64,000 nucleotides of DNA from Brevibacterium paucivorans (GTDB lineage Bacteria > Actinomycetota > Actinomycetes > Actinomycetales > Brevibacteriaceae), in assembly GCF_016907735.1 (NCBI RefSeq), contig NZ_JAFBCP010000001.1:1922001-1986000 (forward strand), given 5' to 3'. Below, in pieces: positions 17,149-26,570 of this stretch. Under the pieces are notes generated by a model. That model was not told the origin of the DNA, searched no databases, and was given only the letters and a program-made list of their open reading frames with translations. Both the position numbers and the translations under genes were made by a program. The stretch's first letter is position 1; each line of letters opens with the position of its first letter.

Positions 17149-18165
17149 CCCTAGTTTCTTCAGGTTGTGCGCATTGACGCCATAAGACCCCATGCCGGCT
17201 AGCGCGCGGGCAACCCACAAACTGCGGTCGGCGTCGCCGTAGGCTTTCTGGGTGCCACCTCGGGCGGATTTGAGGTACCAAAACATGTTGGCAACTTCGC
17301 GGGCGATCGACGCGCCCAACCCAAACTGCGGGTCAATCCCGGCGTGCTGACACAGCGAAACCGCGAAGTCATAGAGCCACTTGGCTTGCTGCGCGGGGTC
17401 GGGTGTGGGGATTTCGTAGAGCCGGTTCCACAGCATGGGAGCCACCATGTAGGCGACAGGCCCCAGAAGCGGTTGTGGGTCAATGGCCTTCCACGTGGAG
17501 ATCCCGTTGGAGTCGGGGTGGCCGGCCAGAATGTTGTAGTAGTGCAGGTCGGCGTGAAGCAAGTACGACTGCTGCGACTGCGCCAACCGCGTGGTCCACA
17601 TGTGTGCCTGGTCAATGACTTGGCGGTCTTCGGGGCGGAAGCTGCGGTAGTCGGCAAGCGCCTGCACGTTGCTGTTGAACTTGTTGAGCCACCCTTGCGC
17701 AATGTCCTGCACGCGCACAAATCCGCGCCCTCCGTGGACGGTGAGCACCCGCACCAGCTGACCCCAAATGGGCGGAACCTGGTCAAGCGGAACCGTGGAC
17801 AGGTTTTCGGCAGTGACTAACCGCTCCTGCAAGGTGGCACGGAAAGACGAGTCCTCTTCAATAATCCGCACCGCACCGCGACCATTCCACGCACGCAGGG
17901 CCTCCAGCACCTGAGCGTGGACGTGCGGGTTCGCGGAGTTGGGAGAGGCGAAACGCACAATCGCTTGGTAGTTCTCCTTTGTGAGGACTGGAACCACCAG
18001 ACTTTCGGCCCCGGCCCACGGCGATCCGGGCACGGGATCGGGTGTGAGCGACCACCGGTCACACAGCTCGTTGAACATGAAGGGGAGTGCTTTAGCCCAT
18101 GCGTCGGCGCGTTCGGGCCCAATGAGCTCGCCAACCGCACCTAGTAGTGACTTCGGAACCTGCAC
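17146..18165 (-). CDS. Aminoglycoside/hydroxyurea phosphotransferase-like kinase
   Basis: 339 residues, APH_6_hur-type kinase fold. Seen: phosphate-transfer motif LLHADLHYYNILAG (HxDxxxxN) and the metal-binding DPQP segment (WKAIDPQPLLG). Relatives include streptomycin 6-phosphotransferase and hydroxyurea kinase, but many chromosomal members have no proven resistance role. It follows the lipoprotein gene by 8 nt on the same strand, so both are probably co-transcribed. Confidence 0.8.
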   Translation of the reverse strand: MQVPKSLLGAVGELIGPERADAWAKALPFMFNELCDRWSLTPDPVPGSPWAGAESLVVPVLTKENYQAIVRFASPNSANPHVHAQVLEALRAWNGRGAVRIIEEDSSFRATLQERLVTAENLSTVPLDQVPPIWGQLVRVLTVHGGRGFVRVQDIAQGWLNKFNSNVQALADYRSFRPEDRQVIDQAHMWTTRLAQSQQSYLLHADLHYYNILAGHPDSNGISTWKAIDPQPLLGPVAYMVAPMLWNRLYEIPTPDPAQQAKWLYDFAVSLCQHAGIDPQFGLGASIAREVANMFWYLKSARGGTQKAYGDADRSLWVARALAGMGSYGVNAHNLKKLG

Positions 18166-18173
18166 TTCGTCTC

Positions 18174-19106
18174 CTAAAACCTCAACAGTTCAAACTTACC
18201 CGCCTTTTGGGTGGCGCGGGCGGATTCGTACAGGTGGCGCAGGGCAAACGCGTGTACTTCCTTTTCAGTCTGCGGATCTTTGGGGTATGCGAAGGTGAAG
18301 ACGTTTGGGAGAGTCGCGGTGAGGAGGCTTTCGGCTTCGACCGCGAGTTTCTTAGTGTCGTGGGGGTCGCTGGGCAACTGCCACGCGGGTTTGTTTGCGG
18401 GCAGGTTCTCAACTCCCACCGAGGTGGCAAACGACCTGGCCTCCTCGGCCGCGTGGGCCAGGAGGTCGTGGCGGTCGCGGACGAACATGCCGTAGGGCGA
18501 CTTCTCGTCCTCAAAGACCGCCAAGCGCTGGTAGGCATACGAGCTCTTGTGGCAGGCGGCAATGAACCCAGCCAAACCATCTGTCTTCTGTCCCTCTTCG
18601 TCGTCTTTTCCGTCACCGCCGGCGTCGCCTGAGTTGTTCCCGGGCGCAGGGTTGATGACGGGGGAGAAGGAGTCGGTGAGTTTACGTGCATCGGCTTTGA
18701 AGTCGCGCAGAAGAACTAGGGCTGTGCCCACTGCTACGTCAGCAAGGGTCGCCGAGGTGGCCCCTGCGAGGTTGGGAAAGACACCGGTGATTGCGGAATG
18801 GATTTCGGTCAGTGCGTCTTTGAAGTCGCGTTGTGGTTCAGGGGAGGGTGATTCGGTCGCAAGTTCGCTGGGCGGGGCCCACACCGGGCCGATAGCTTTG
18901 CTCAACCTGTCGCGAACCGATGTCTGGCCGCCGGTTGCTTGCGTGTTCTCAAGGATCCGGGCAATCCGGTTGCGCACTTTGTCGGTTGGGCTGAGGGTGG
19001 GAAGTTCGGGGTCGGAATCAACGCGGATTCCGCAACCACTTGTCAGCGCTACAGCGGCTGTGAGGGCCAAAAAACTCCGGCGGCCCAGCGTCCCTTTTCC
19101 TTGCAT
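18174..19106 (-). CDS. Lipoprotein, DUF4439-like
   Basis: 310 residues. A basic N-terminus and hydrophobic stretch end in a lipobox (LALTAAVALTSGC), so Cys is the predicted lipidation site. The C-terminal 150 residues (GFIAACHKSSYAYQRLAV, then EEARSFATSV) resemble the ferritin-like DUF4439 module that lies divergently from rimP in many actinobacteria. A low-complexity Gly/Asp linker precedes it. Start 19106 (MQGKGT) gives a normal signal peptide; an upstream in-frame start exists at 19151. Function unknown. Confidence 0.65.
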   Translation of the reverse strand: MQGKGTLGRRSFLALTAAVALTSGCGIRVDSDPELPTLSPTDKVRNRIARILENTQATGGQTSVRDRLSKAIGPVWAPPSELATESPSPEPQRDFKDALTEIHSAITGVFPNLAGATSATLADVAVGTALVLLRDFKADARKLTDSFSPVINPAPGNNSGDAGGDGKDDEEGQKTDGLAGFIAACHKSSYAYQRLAVFEDEKSPYGMFVRDRHDLLAHAAEEARSFATSVGVENLPANKPAWQLPSDPHDTKKLAVEAESLLTATLPNVFTFAYPKDPQTEKEVHAFALRHLYESARATQKAGKFELLRF

Positions 19107-19213
19107 AATGGCAATCTTAGCGAAGGGACAGTCCCAGTGAAGTGAACCCAAAAGGTCGCTTGGTGTGCAGACTGCCAGTAGAGTCTCGTGTAACGGTTCT
19201 GGAAGGAGTCCAC

Positions 19214-19675
19214 ATGAAGAATGAAGCTCAACAGGTCACCGACCTGATCCGCACCCCACTGTCACAAGAGGGCCTCATCGTCGAAGACGTGAAGGCCCAC
19301 GCGGCGGGACAGTACCGCAAGGTCACTGTCGTGATCGATTTGGATACCGACACCTCGGACCCGGTCTCTTTAGACACGATTGCCCAGGCCACAAAGATTG
19401 TGTCCGAACTCATCGACGGCGTGGAACTGTTTAACGACAAGCCCTACGACCTGGAAGTGACATCGCCCGGGGCAACCCGAGAACTTACTGAGAAACGTCA
19501 CTTCCTACGGAACCGAGGTCGCAACCTGGATGTGCGCACCAACGGCCCCGCGTACACGGGCGAACTTGTCGATGTGACCGATCACGGCATCACGCTCGTA
19601 GACTCCAAGAAAGTGGACTATGTGATTCCTTTTTCGGACATTACGAAAGCAAAGGTCGTTTTGCGATTCCGCTAA
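19214..19675 (+). CDS. rimP: Ribosome maturation factor RimP
   Basis: 153 residues, needed for 30S subunit maturation. N-terminal αβ domain (VEDVKAHAAGQYRKVTVVID), the conserved YDLEVTSPGATRELTEKRHF and a C-terminal SH3-like domain. ATG at 19214 has GGAAGGAG 5 nt upstream and matches family length; an upstream in-frame start (19142) adds unrelated residues. First gene of the rimP–nusA–ylxR–infB–rbfA group. Carries a CCGAGGT copy at 19513 and ACCTCGG at 19352. Confidence 0.94.
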   Translation: MKNEAQQVTDLIRTPLSQEGLIVEDVKAHAAGQYRKVTVVIDLDTDTSDPVSLDTIAQATKIVSELIDGVELFNDKPYDLEVTSPGATRELTEKRHFLRNRGRNLDVRTNGPAYTGELVDVTDHGITLVDSKKVDYVIPFSDITKAKVVLRFR

Positions 19676-19769
19676 TCAGGTGAATCCATTAGGGTTACAC
19701 CTACACGTTCATTTGTGAACAACTGAAATTTCAATAGCCGGGTAGGCGGCAAAACGGAAGGCCAGATAC

Positions 19770-20732
19770 GTGGACATCGACCTGAGCGCGCTAAGAATGA
19801 TCGAGCGAGAGCGCGAAATTCCTTTGAAAGTGCTCGTGGATCTGATCGAACAGGCCCTGCTTATCGCGTACCAGCGCACAGAAGGCTACTACCCGGACGC
19901 ACGCGCTGAACTCGACACGAAAACCGGTAAAGCCACTATCTGGGCAGTCGAATTCGATGACGACGACAACCCCATTGGGGAATTCGATGACACTCCGGAA
20001 GGTTTTGGGCGCATCGCCGCACAGACCGCCCGCAATGTCATCCACCAGCGTCTGCGCGACGTCGAAGACGAATCGGTCTTGGGTTCCTTCAAGAACCACG
20101 AGGGTGAGATCGTCTCTGGCGTGATCCAGCAGGGCAAGCAAGAAGACATGGTTCAAGTGAACCTGGGTGACATTGAAGCCTTGCTGCCTCCGCACGAACA
20201 GGTGCCGGGGGAGACGTATGAACACGGTCGTCGTCTCCGCGTGTACGTTACCGATGTCCACAAGGGGCAGAAGGGTCCGTCCGTTACTGTTTCGCGTTCC
20301 CACCCCAACCTGGTGCGCAAACTATTTGCACACGAAGTCCCAGAAATCGCGGACGGTCAGGTGGAGCTCGTGTCACTTGCTCGCGAAGCTGGTCACCGCA
20401 CCAAGATCGCAGTGACACCCAAGGTTCCCGGCCTCAACGCTAAGGGAGCCTGCATTGGTGAATACGGTTCCCGTGTGCGCGCCGTGATGGGGGAACTGGG
20501 CGAAGAAAAGATCGATATCGTCGACTACAGCGAAAACCCTGCCAAGTTCGTGGCTAACGCGCTTTCTCCTGCTAAGGCCGCCAAGGTGGAAGTACTCGAC
20601 GAGTCCGCGAAGATGGCCCGCGCGTATGTGCCAAACGATCAGTTGTCGCTGGCCATCGGCAAAGAAGGTCAGAACGCTCGCTTGGCAGCGAAGCTCACCG
20701 GCTGGAAGATCGACATCGTAGGCACCGCATAG
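19770..20732 (+). CDS. nusA: Transcription termination/antitermination factor NusA
   Basis: 320 residues with GTG start. Domains: N-terminal RNA-polymerase-binding domain (about 1–110, with the actinobacterial acidic stretch [13 protein letters not shown]), S1 domain (about 113–180, [20 protein letters not shown]), KH1 (about 200–270, [14 protein letters not shown]) and KH2 (about 275–320, [20 protein letters not shown]). It lacks the C-terminal acidic repeats of the E. coli protein, as usual in Gram-positives. Confidence 0.95.
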   Translation: MDIDLSALRMIEREREIPLKVLVDLIEQALLIAYQRTEGYYPDARAELDTKTGKATIWAVEFDDDDNPIGEFDDTPEGFGRIAAQTARNVIHQRLRDVEDESVLGSFKNHEGEIVSGVIQQGKQEDMVQVNLGDIEALLPPHEQVPGETYEHGRRLRVYVTDVHKGQKGPSVTVSRSHPNLVRKLFAHEVPEIADGQVELVSLAREAGHRTKIAVTPKVPGLNAKGACIGEYGSRVRAVMGELGEEKIDIVDYSENPAKFVANALSPAKAAKVEVLDESAKMARAYVPNDQLSLAIGKEGQNARLAAKLTGWKIDIVGTA

Positions 20733-20762
20733 TCGAATTTGCCGAGTGTGTAGAATAGGTGG

Positions 20763-21011
20763 GTGTCTTGTGAACCTATCCGCATGTGTGTGGGGTGCAG
20801 AAAAGTAGAACCCATAAGCAAACTTTCACGGTTTGTCTCTGTACAGGGTTCGTTGACTGCAGATACCCAACGCACACTTCCCGGAAGGGGAATGTGGATT
20901 CACCCTACACAAGCGTGTTGGAAAACAGCGCGGAAAAAGAACGCGTTCGCACGGGCTCTTCGGGTGCGCAACCTAGAAGTTCCCGATCTACCGATTACGG
21001 AAAGTAGTTAG
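20763..21011 (+). CDS. ylxR: YlxR family RNA-binding protein (RnpM-like)
   Basis: 82 residues, DUF448. Seen: MCVGCRKVEPISKLSRF and PGRGMWIHP (GRGxW motif), with a basic C-terminal half. YlxR/RnpM proteins modulate RNase P in Firmicutes; its role in actinobacteria is less clear. GTG start 30 nt after nusA. A TAGAAT hexamer at 20750 could be an internal −10 box. Confidence 0.88.
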   Translation: MSCEPIRMCVGCRKVEPISKLSRFVSVQGSLTADTQRTLPGRGMWIHPTQACWKTARKKNAFARALRVRNLEVPDLPITESS

Positions 21012-21101
21012 CGAAATGGAAACCACGTAGTGAGTGCTCAGAAATGACACCCAGAATTATTGGTTGTGAGCAGTGAAATGAGATCTGTTCACTTACGATG
21101 A

Positions 21102-21136
21102 GGTTCCTTCCTGTCCGGAAGGAGCCCGGACAGGAG
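21102..21136 (+). promoter_or_regulatory. Mutually exclusive hairpins over the infB ribosome binding site
   Basis: Hairpin A pairs GGTTCCTTCC (21102–21111) with GGAAGGAGCC (21117–21126). Hairpin B pairs CCTGTCCGG (21110–21118) with CCGGACAGG (21126–21134). They share bases and cannot form together. B buries part of the Shine–Dalgarno AGGAG (21132–21136) of infB; A leaves it free. This suggests an RNA switch controlling IF-2 synthesis. Confidence 0.5.
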
Positions 21137-21140
21137 AAAT

Positions 21141-24100
21141 GTGGCTAAGCCCCGTGTCCATGAGCTGGCAAAACAGCTCGGCACTACCAGCAAAGATGTG
21201 CTGGCAAAACTTGAATCAATGGGCGAATTTGTTCGTTCAGCATCTTCGACAGTTGAAGCGCCTGTCGTTCGGCGTTTGAAAGAACTGTACGCGTCGAACA
21301 GTGCAGACTCCGCTGGCGACAAGCCCGGAAGTGGCGCCAAGACCGGTGCTAAGAAGACAGCGACCAAGACCGCTGCATCGAAGAGCGCAGCTGCCAAGAC
21401 TTCGGCAACAAAAACCACGGCTGCAAAGCCCGGAGCGACCAAGCCTGCCGCTACTAAGAGTGGCGACTCTAAGACCGCGGCTTCAAAGACCTCGGCATCT
21501 AAATCAGCGGCACCTAAGCCGGGTGCGCCTAAGGAAGCAGCTAAAAAGGACACTGCGCCTAAAGAAACAACTGCAAAGAAGACCCCGGCTCCTAAGCCCG
21601 CTCCAGCCGCTGGCAAGCCTGGCGCCGAAAAGTCGGACGCACCCAAGCCAGCTGCTCCCACCTCGGCACCTAAGCCAGGTGCTGCCGTACCTAAACCCGC
21701 ACCCAAGCCGGGCGCTCCAAAGCCAGGTGCGCCTGCCTCGGGAGCTAAGCCCGGACCTAAGCCGGGACGCCCAGGGTCACGCCCGGGCAACAACCCGTTC
21801 GCTTCCTCGCAGGGTATGCCAAAACCAGGCGCCAAGCCCGGACCTAAGCCGGGACGCCCAGGATCGCGCCCGGGCAACAACCCGTTCGCTTCCTCGCAGG
21901 GTATGCCAAAACCAGGCGCCAAGCCCGGACCACGCGGAGGCGACGACCGTGCGCCACGCCCCGGCCGCGGACCACGCCCAGGTGGCGGTCCCAAGCCAGG
22001 ACAACGTTCAGGCGCACCACGCCCCAACCCGGCGATGCTCAAGAATTCCGCTATCGCTAAGCCAGCACCGTCACGCGGTGGTGGCCCCGGTGGACCAGGA
22101 GGTCCCGGCGGCCCTGGAGGCCCAGGTGGACCTGGCGGGCCAGGTGGCCCAGGTGGCGGTCGTCCGGGTGGCGGTGGCCGTCCCGGTGGTCGCGGAGGTC
22201 GTGGCGGCCGAGGTGGCACCCAGGGTGCATTCGGTCGCGGAACCGGACGCTCGAAGGGACGCAAGTCCAAGAGGGCAAAGCGCCAGGAGCTCGAAGAGAT
22301 GCAGGCTCCCGTCGTCGGCGGTGTCAAGGTGCCCCGCGGCGACGGCGAAACACCACTGCGTCTGCGTCGCGGATCCTCACTGGCTGACTTCGCAGAAAAG
22401 ATCAACACCGACCCAACCAACCTGGTGACCGTGCTGTTCCACCTGGGCGAGATGGCAACCATCACTCAGTCGCTGGACGAAGACACGTTCCAGATTCTGG
22501 GTGAAGAGCTGGGCTACAAGATCCAGATCGTGTCCCCAGAAGACGAAGACCGTGAGCTTCTTGAAGCCTTCGACATCGACCTCGATGCGGAAGCAGAAGA
22601 AGATGAAGAAGACATGGTTCCACGTCCACCGGTCGTTACCGTTATGGGTCACGTTGACCACGGTAAGACCAAGCTTTTGGACGCGATCCGTTCGTCGAAC
22701 GTGGTGTCGCGTGAAGCCGGTGGAATTACCCAGCACATCGGTGCGTACCAGGTGAGTGTGGACCACGAAGGCGACAAGCGCCCCATCACGTTCCTTGACA
22801 CCCCAGGTCACGAAGCGTTTACCGCGATGCGTGCCCGTGGTGCCAAGTCCACTGACGTTGCGATCCTTGTGGTCGCAGCCGACGACGGTGTGATGCCTCA
22901 GACGATTGAAGCGCTCAACCACGCTCAGGCAGCAAATGTTCCGATCGTGGTGGCAGTGAACAAGATCGATAAGGAATCGGCGAACCCATCCAAGGTCATG
23001 CAGCAACTCACGGAATACAACCTGGTTGCTGAAGACTATGGTGGTGACACCATGTTCGTGCCTATTTCGGCGCTTCAGCGCAAGGGTATCGACGACCTTC
23101 TCGAAGCTGTTCTGCTCACCACGGATGCAGCTCTTGACCTGCAGGCCAACCCAGACAAGGCTGCGCGAGGTATCGCGATTGAAGCCAAGCTGGACAAGGG
23201 TCGTGGTGCAGTGGCAACGGTTCTGGTGGAGTCCGGAACCCTGCGCCAGGGTGACGCGATCGTGTGTGGCACCAGCTTTGGTCGCGTGCGTGCCATGTTT
23301 GACGAAAACGGCCAGCAGCTGGAAGAAGCCGGACCTTCACGTCCGGTGCAGGTGCTGGGTCTGTCGAGTGTGCCTCGGGCTGGTGACAGCTTCTTGGTCA
23401 CGGACGACGACCGTACGGCGCGCCAGATCGCTGAAAAGCGTGACGCGATCGAACGTAACGCCGCACAGGCTCGCAGCCGTAAGCGCATTAGCCTCGAAGA
23501 CTTCACCAAGGCCCTTGAAGAAGGCAAGGTTGACATGCTCAACCTCATTCTTAAGGGTGACGTCTCCGGTGCGGTCGAAGCTCTGGAAGACTCGTTGCTC
23601 AAGATCGACGTGGGCGACGAAGTGGACCTGCGCATCATCCACCGTGGCGTGGGTGCGATCACCGAAAACGACATCAACCTGGCAACCGTGGACAACGCGA
23701 TTGTGATTGGTTTCAACGTGCGCCCTGAAGCCAAGGCCCGCGACCTCGCGGATTCGGAAGGCGTGGACGTGCGTTACTACTCGGTGATTTACGACGCGAT
23801 CAACGACATCGAGTCCTCGCTGAAGGGCATGCTCAAGCCAGAGTTCGAAGAAGTCCACACCGGATCCGCCGAAATCCGCGAAGTGTTCCGTTCGTCCAAG
23901 TTCGGAAACATCGCAGGTTGTATGGTCAAGGACGGTGTCATCAAGCGCAACGCTGGTGCTCGCGTGACTCGCGACGGGGTTGTTGTGGGCGACAAGCTCA
24001 CAGTCGAATCCCTGCGTCGCTTCAAGGACGACGCAACCGAAGTTCGCGAAGGCTTCGAATGTGGTATCGGTCTTGGAAGCTTCAACGACATTCGTGAAGG

Positions 24101-24146
24101 TGACATGATCGAGACGTTCGAAATGCGCGAAAAGCCACGTGACTAG
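21141..24146 (+). CDS. infB: Translation initiation factor IF-2
   Basis: 1001 residues, GTG start with AGGAG 4 nt upstream. N-terminal IF2_N motif ([19 protein letters not shown]), then a long Lys/Ala/Pro linker (about 60–200), two 29-residue tandem repeats, and a Gly/Pro/Arg-rich stretch (about 310–365). The GTPase core follows: G1 [15 protein letters not shown]3 DTPGHEAF, G4 NKID, then domains II, III and the fMet-tRNA-binding domain IV. The low-complexity linker carries three copies of the ACCTCGG/CCGAGGT motif (21489, 21660, 22208). Confidence 0.96.
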   Translation: MAKPRVHELAKQLGTTSKDVLAKLESMGEFVRSASSTVEAPVVRRLKELYASNSADSAGDKPGSGAKTGAKKTATKTAASKSAAAKTSATKTTAAKPGATKPAATKSGDSKTAASKTSASKSAAPKPGAPKEAAKKDTAPKETTAKKTPAPKPAPAAGKPGAEKSDAPKPAAPTSAPKPGAAVPKPAPKPGAPKPGAPASGAKPGPKPGRPGSRPGNNPFASSQGMPKPGAKPGPKPGRPGSRPGNNPFASSQGMPKPGAKPGPRGGDDRAPRPGRGPRPGGGPKPGQRSGAPRPNPAMLKNSAIAKPAPSRGGGPGGPGGPGGPGGPGGPGGPGGPGGGRPGGGGRPGGRGGRGGRGGTQGAFGRGTGRSKGRKSKRAKRQELEEMQAPVVGGVKVPRGDGETPLRLRRGSSLADFAEKINTDPTNLVTVLFHLGEMATITQSLDEDTFQILGEELGYKIQIVSPEDEDRELLEAFDIDLDAEAEEDEEDMVPRPPVVTVMGHVDHGKTKLLDAIRSSNVVSREAGGITQHIGAYQVSVDHEGDKRPITFLDTPGHEAFTAMRARGAKSTDVAILVVAADDGVMPQTIEALNHAQAANVPIVVAVNKIDKESANPSKVMQQLTEYNLVAEDYGGDTMFVPISALQRKGIDDLLEAVLLTTDAALDLQANPDKAARGIAIEAKLDKGRGAVATVLVESGTLRQGDAIVCGTSFGRVRAMFDENGQQLEEAGPSRPVQVLGLSSVPRAGDSFLVTDDDRTARQIAEKRDAIERNAAQARSRKRISLEDFTKALEEGKVDMLNLILKGDVSGAVEALEDSLLKIDVGDEVDLRIIHRGVGAITENDINLATVDNAIVIGFNVRPEAKARDLADSEGVDVRYYSVIYDAINDIESSLKGMLKPEFEEVHTGSAEIREVFRSSKFGNIAGCMVKDGVIKRNAGARVTRDGVVVGDKLTVESLRRFKDDATEVREGFECGIGLGSFNDIREGDMIETFEMREKPRD
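21744..21932 (+). repeat. 87-bp tandem repeat in infB
   Basis: Units begin at 21744, 21831 and (partial) 21918, each starting GCNAAGCCCGGACC. Each unit encodes 29 residues ([20 protein letters not shown] plus SSQGMPKPG). The units differ at only a few bases, which indicates recent duplication. Confidence 0.9.
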
Positions 24147-24163
24147 TTGGAAGGACGTTTCTC

Positions 24164-24601
24164 ATGGCTGACTCCACACGTGCCCGCAAAATTGCGGATC
24201 GCATCAAGGTGATCGTTGCGCAGACGCTGGAAAAGCGTGTCAAAGACCCGCGTCTGGGCTTCATTACGGTGACCGATGTTCGTGTCACGGGTGATCTGCA
24301 GAACGCCACCGTGTTCTACACGGTGTTCGGGGATGACGAACAATTGGCGGCTACTAAGGCTGCTCTCAACTCCGCTAAGGGACTCATCCGTTCCGAGGTT
24401 GGGAAGGGTTTGCAGATTCGTCTGACGCCAAGTCTGGAGTTCGTTGCTGACTCGGTTCCTGCAGCTGCGGCTGAACTCGACACGCTTTTAGCAAAAGCAC
24501 AGGAATCCGACGCTCGTGTGGCGGAACTCGCAAAGAATGCTAAACACGCTGGTGAGGCTGATCCGTATCGGAAGCCTCGCGAGGGTGAAGAGGATTTCTA
24601 A
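24164..24601 (+). CDS. rbfA: Ribosome-binding factor A
   Basis: 145 residues. KH-like fold protein that binds the 30S neck during 16S rRNA maturation. Seen: RARKIADRIKVIVAQTLEKR, the TVTDVRVTGDLQNATVFYTV segment and SLEFVADS. ATG 17 nt after the infB stop with GGAAGGA upstream. A terminator follows at 24617. Confidence 0.94.
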   Translation: MADSTRARKIADRIKVIVAQTLEKRVKDPRLGFITVTDVRVTGDLQNATVFYTVFGDDEQLAATKAALNSAKGLIRSEVGKGLQIRLTPSLEFVADSVPAAAAELDTLLAKAQESDARVAELAKNAKHAGEADPYRKPREGEEDF

Positions 24602-24616
24602 GAGAAATCTTTCACA

Positions 24617-24650
24617 CAGAGGCCCCTTGTTGTTTGACAGGGGGCCTCTG
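24617..24650 (+). terminator. Rho-independent-type hairpin after rbfA
   Basis: CAGAGGCCCC pairs perfectly with GGGGCCTCTG around a 14-nt loop. No strong T-tract follows, but the stem stands alone in the rbfA–next gene spacer. Confidence 0.65.
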
Positions 24651-24708
24651 CTCGTTAAACTTTTCATTGGTAACAAAACGATCACGAGCATGTTAAGGGA
24701 CTGTAGCG

Positions 24709-25539
24709 ATGGGTAAGCACTCAGCACCGAAGAAGTCGAAGACCTCGGTTAGCGACTTTATGTCGGCAGTCGTTGGCACCAAGCCTCGTGGTCGCCGAGC
24801 AGGTGACAAAGCGACAACCGCAACCGGCGTGATGCGTAGCGTCCGCCGTCGCCCCATGCTCGCTGCTGTTGTAGTTCCAGTGGCAGCAGGTGCTGCTCTG
24901 GTGACCACTGCCACCATGGTGGCCGGCGGTAACGACAGCAAAGACTCACAGGTAGTAGCAGAGTCGCACGCACCTGAGAATCAAGACTTCACCGCGTCGG
25001 AAGGAATTTCGGTCGACGGTAAGGATCAGGACATGTCTGCTTTTGCGTCCGGTCTGTCTAACGTTGGAGCAAAGTCGGCTCCAGAAGAAACGAAGTCCGC
25101 ATCGTCATCCGGCTCGTCTGGATCAGCAGCTGGAGCGGGTTCTGGTGACTCGGTAGATCCTGGAAGTTCTGACAAGCCAGTGAGCGGTGCCCCATGTGGC
25201 GTCTCCGCATCCATTGAAAGTGGACTCACGCCAAACGCGATTTCCGCCTACCGTGCAGTGTGCGCGAACTTCCCGCAGGTCAAGTCCTACGGTGGGCGCC
25301 GTAACGACCCAGGCTCGGACCACAACTCTGGTCAGGCTGTTGACGCGATGATTCGTGGCCAGGTGGGTGACGAGATCACGTCGTTCCTCATTAAGAACCG
25401 CAAAGAACTCAACATCAAGTATGTGATTTGGGAGCAGAAGATTTACGCCCCTTACACCGGTTGGAAGGGCCGCCCCATGGAGAACCGTGGAGGCGACACT
25501 GCTAACCACTTTGACCACGTTCACATTTCGGTGAACTAA
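24709..25539 (+). CDS. Exported protein with ARB_07466-like (M15-related) C-terminal domain
   Basis: 276 residues. Basic N-terminus, one membrane helix (about 47–72), a Ser/Gly/Ala-rich linker (about 85–160) and a C-terminal domain with YGGRRNDPGSDHNSGQAVDA, YVIWEQKIY and NHFDHVHISV. The SDHxxGxAxD and HFDHVH motifs resemble zinc-binding D-Ala-D-Ala/LD-peptidase folds, so a cell-wall role outside the membrane is likely. Catalysis is not proven for this subgroup. It stands between rbfA and truB, 3 nt before truB. Confidence 0.7.
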   Translation: MGKHSAPKKSKTSVSDFMSAVVGTKPRGRRAGDKATTATGVMRSVRRRPMLAAVVVPVAAGAALVTTATMVAGGNDSKDSQVVAESHAPENQDFTASEGISVDGKDQDMSAFASGLSNVGAKSAPEETKSASSSGSSGSAAGAGSGDSVDPGSSDKPVSGAPCGVSASIESGLTPNAISAYRAVCANFPQVKSYGGRRNDPGSDHNSGQAVDAMIRGQVGDEITSFLIKNRKELNIKYVIWEQKIYAPYTGWKGRPMENRGGDTANHFDHVHISVN

Positions 25540-25542
25540 TTC

Positions 25543-26505
25543 GTGGGCGCGTCAGCTCCCACCGGTATTCTCGTTGTCGACAAGCCTGGAGGCATGTCGA
25601 GCCATGCCGTTGTTTCGCGCGTCCGTAAATGGTTTGGCACATCCAAAGTTGGGCACGCGGGAACGCTTGACCCCATGGCCACAGGCGTTTTGGTTCTGGG
25701 CTTGGGAAAAGGAACTAAGCTTCTGACGTATTTGGTGGGTGCCGATAAAACGTATTCGGCCACCATCCGTTTGGGCGTTGGCACTCCTACCGACGATGCT
25801 GACTCCGCGCCCGACAGATTCGCCCCCGCGGACGCTATTCGTAACGTGGATCAGGCGTCGATTGCGCGTGGCGTTGAGCGCCTGACGGGGAACATTGAGC
25901 AAGTCCCCAGTGCAGTTTCTGCGATCAAAGTGGACGGCAAGCGGGCCTATGACCTGGTGCGCGCCGGAGAAGATGTGCAGCTCAAGGCGCGCACGGTCAC
26001 GGTGTCGCGGTTCGAGGTTTCCGCGCCTGAACTCAGGGCTTGTGAGTACGACGCTTCACCTGCGTGCGAATGTGTGGACCTTGAAGCCAGCGTGGACTGC
26101 TCCTCGGGGACGTATATCCGCGCACTTGCGCGCGACCTCGGCGACTCCTTGGGTGTGTACGGGCACCTGACGCAGTTGCGCCGTGACCGGGTAGGGCCGT
26201 TTACTCTTGACCGGGCCGTGGAGCTGCCGTCGTACGAGGCGTTGGGGGAGCGTGTGGAGCCGGCGCCGTTGATTTCTCTGGCCGAGGTGGCAAGTGCTGT
26301 CCTGCCCACCGTTGAGTTGAGTCGTGAGCAGGCAGTCGATGTGGCTCACGGTAAGTTCATTGATGTGCCGGCTGGTAGCGGGGAGCGTGTGTGCGCGGGG
26401 TTGTACGACGGCATCTTGGTCGCAGTGCTGGAGTCACGAGCTGGCGGGCGTGCTCTAAAAGTGGCTACTGGTTTTGCTCAACCCGCAGATCTTAACAACC
26501 ATTAG
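25543..26505 (+). CDS. truB: tRNA pseudouridine(55) synthase
   Basis: 320 residues, GTG start. Makes pseudouridine 55 in the T-loop of tRNAs. Catalytic aspartate in the motif HAGTLDPMATGVLVLGLG, followed by KTYSATIRLGVGTPTDDAD, the thumb-loop region and a C-terminal PUA-like domain. The final codons overlap the first half-site of the operator array upstream of the SatD-type gene. Confidence 0.94.
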   Translation: MGASAPTGILVVDKPGGMSSHAVVSRVRKWFGTSKVGHAGTLDPMATGVLVLGLGKGTKLLTYLVGADKTYSATIRLGVGTPTDDADSAPDRFAPADAIRNVDQASIARGVERLTGNIEQVPSAVSAIKVDGKRAYDLVRAGEDVQLKARTVTVSRFEVSAPELRACEYDASPACECVDLEASVDCSSGTYIRALARDLGDSLGVYGHLTQLRRDRVGPFTLDRAVELPSYEALGERVEPAPLISLAEVASAVLPTVELSREQAVDVAHGKFIDVPAGSGERVCAGLYDGILVAVLESRAGGRALKVATGFAQPADLNNH

Positions 26506-26542
26506 AGGTTGTAATTCAATTTACAACCGTGAAGGGTTGTAG
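26493..26542. promoter_or_regulatory. Operator array of four half-sites with 14-bp period
   Basis: Half-sites TAACAACC (26493), GGTTGTAA (26507), TTACAACC (26521) and GGTTGTAG (26535) alternate in orientation, and each starts exactly 14 bp after the previous one. They form three overlapping palindromes directly upstream of the SatD-type gene, which itself has a helix-turn-helix domain. Autoregulation is the likely reading. Confidence 0.65.
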
Positions 26543-26570
26543 GTGCGCAGTTGTGCGATACACTTCTACT

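Noticed and set aside
21744-21932. Possible CRISPR-like repeats
   Set aside because: The repeats are contiguous 87-bp coding duplications in infB without spacers.
21089-22465. 458-codon Pro/Gly/Leu-rich open frame on the minus strand
   Set aside because: It is the antisense shadow of the low-complexity infB linker; composition and position explain it fully and no ribosome binding site or homology is seen.
24602-24708. tRNA or small RNA genes in spacers
   Set aside because: No cloverleaf or conserved RNA could be traced here or in the other spacers; only terminator-like hairpins were found.
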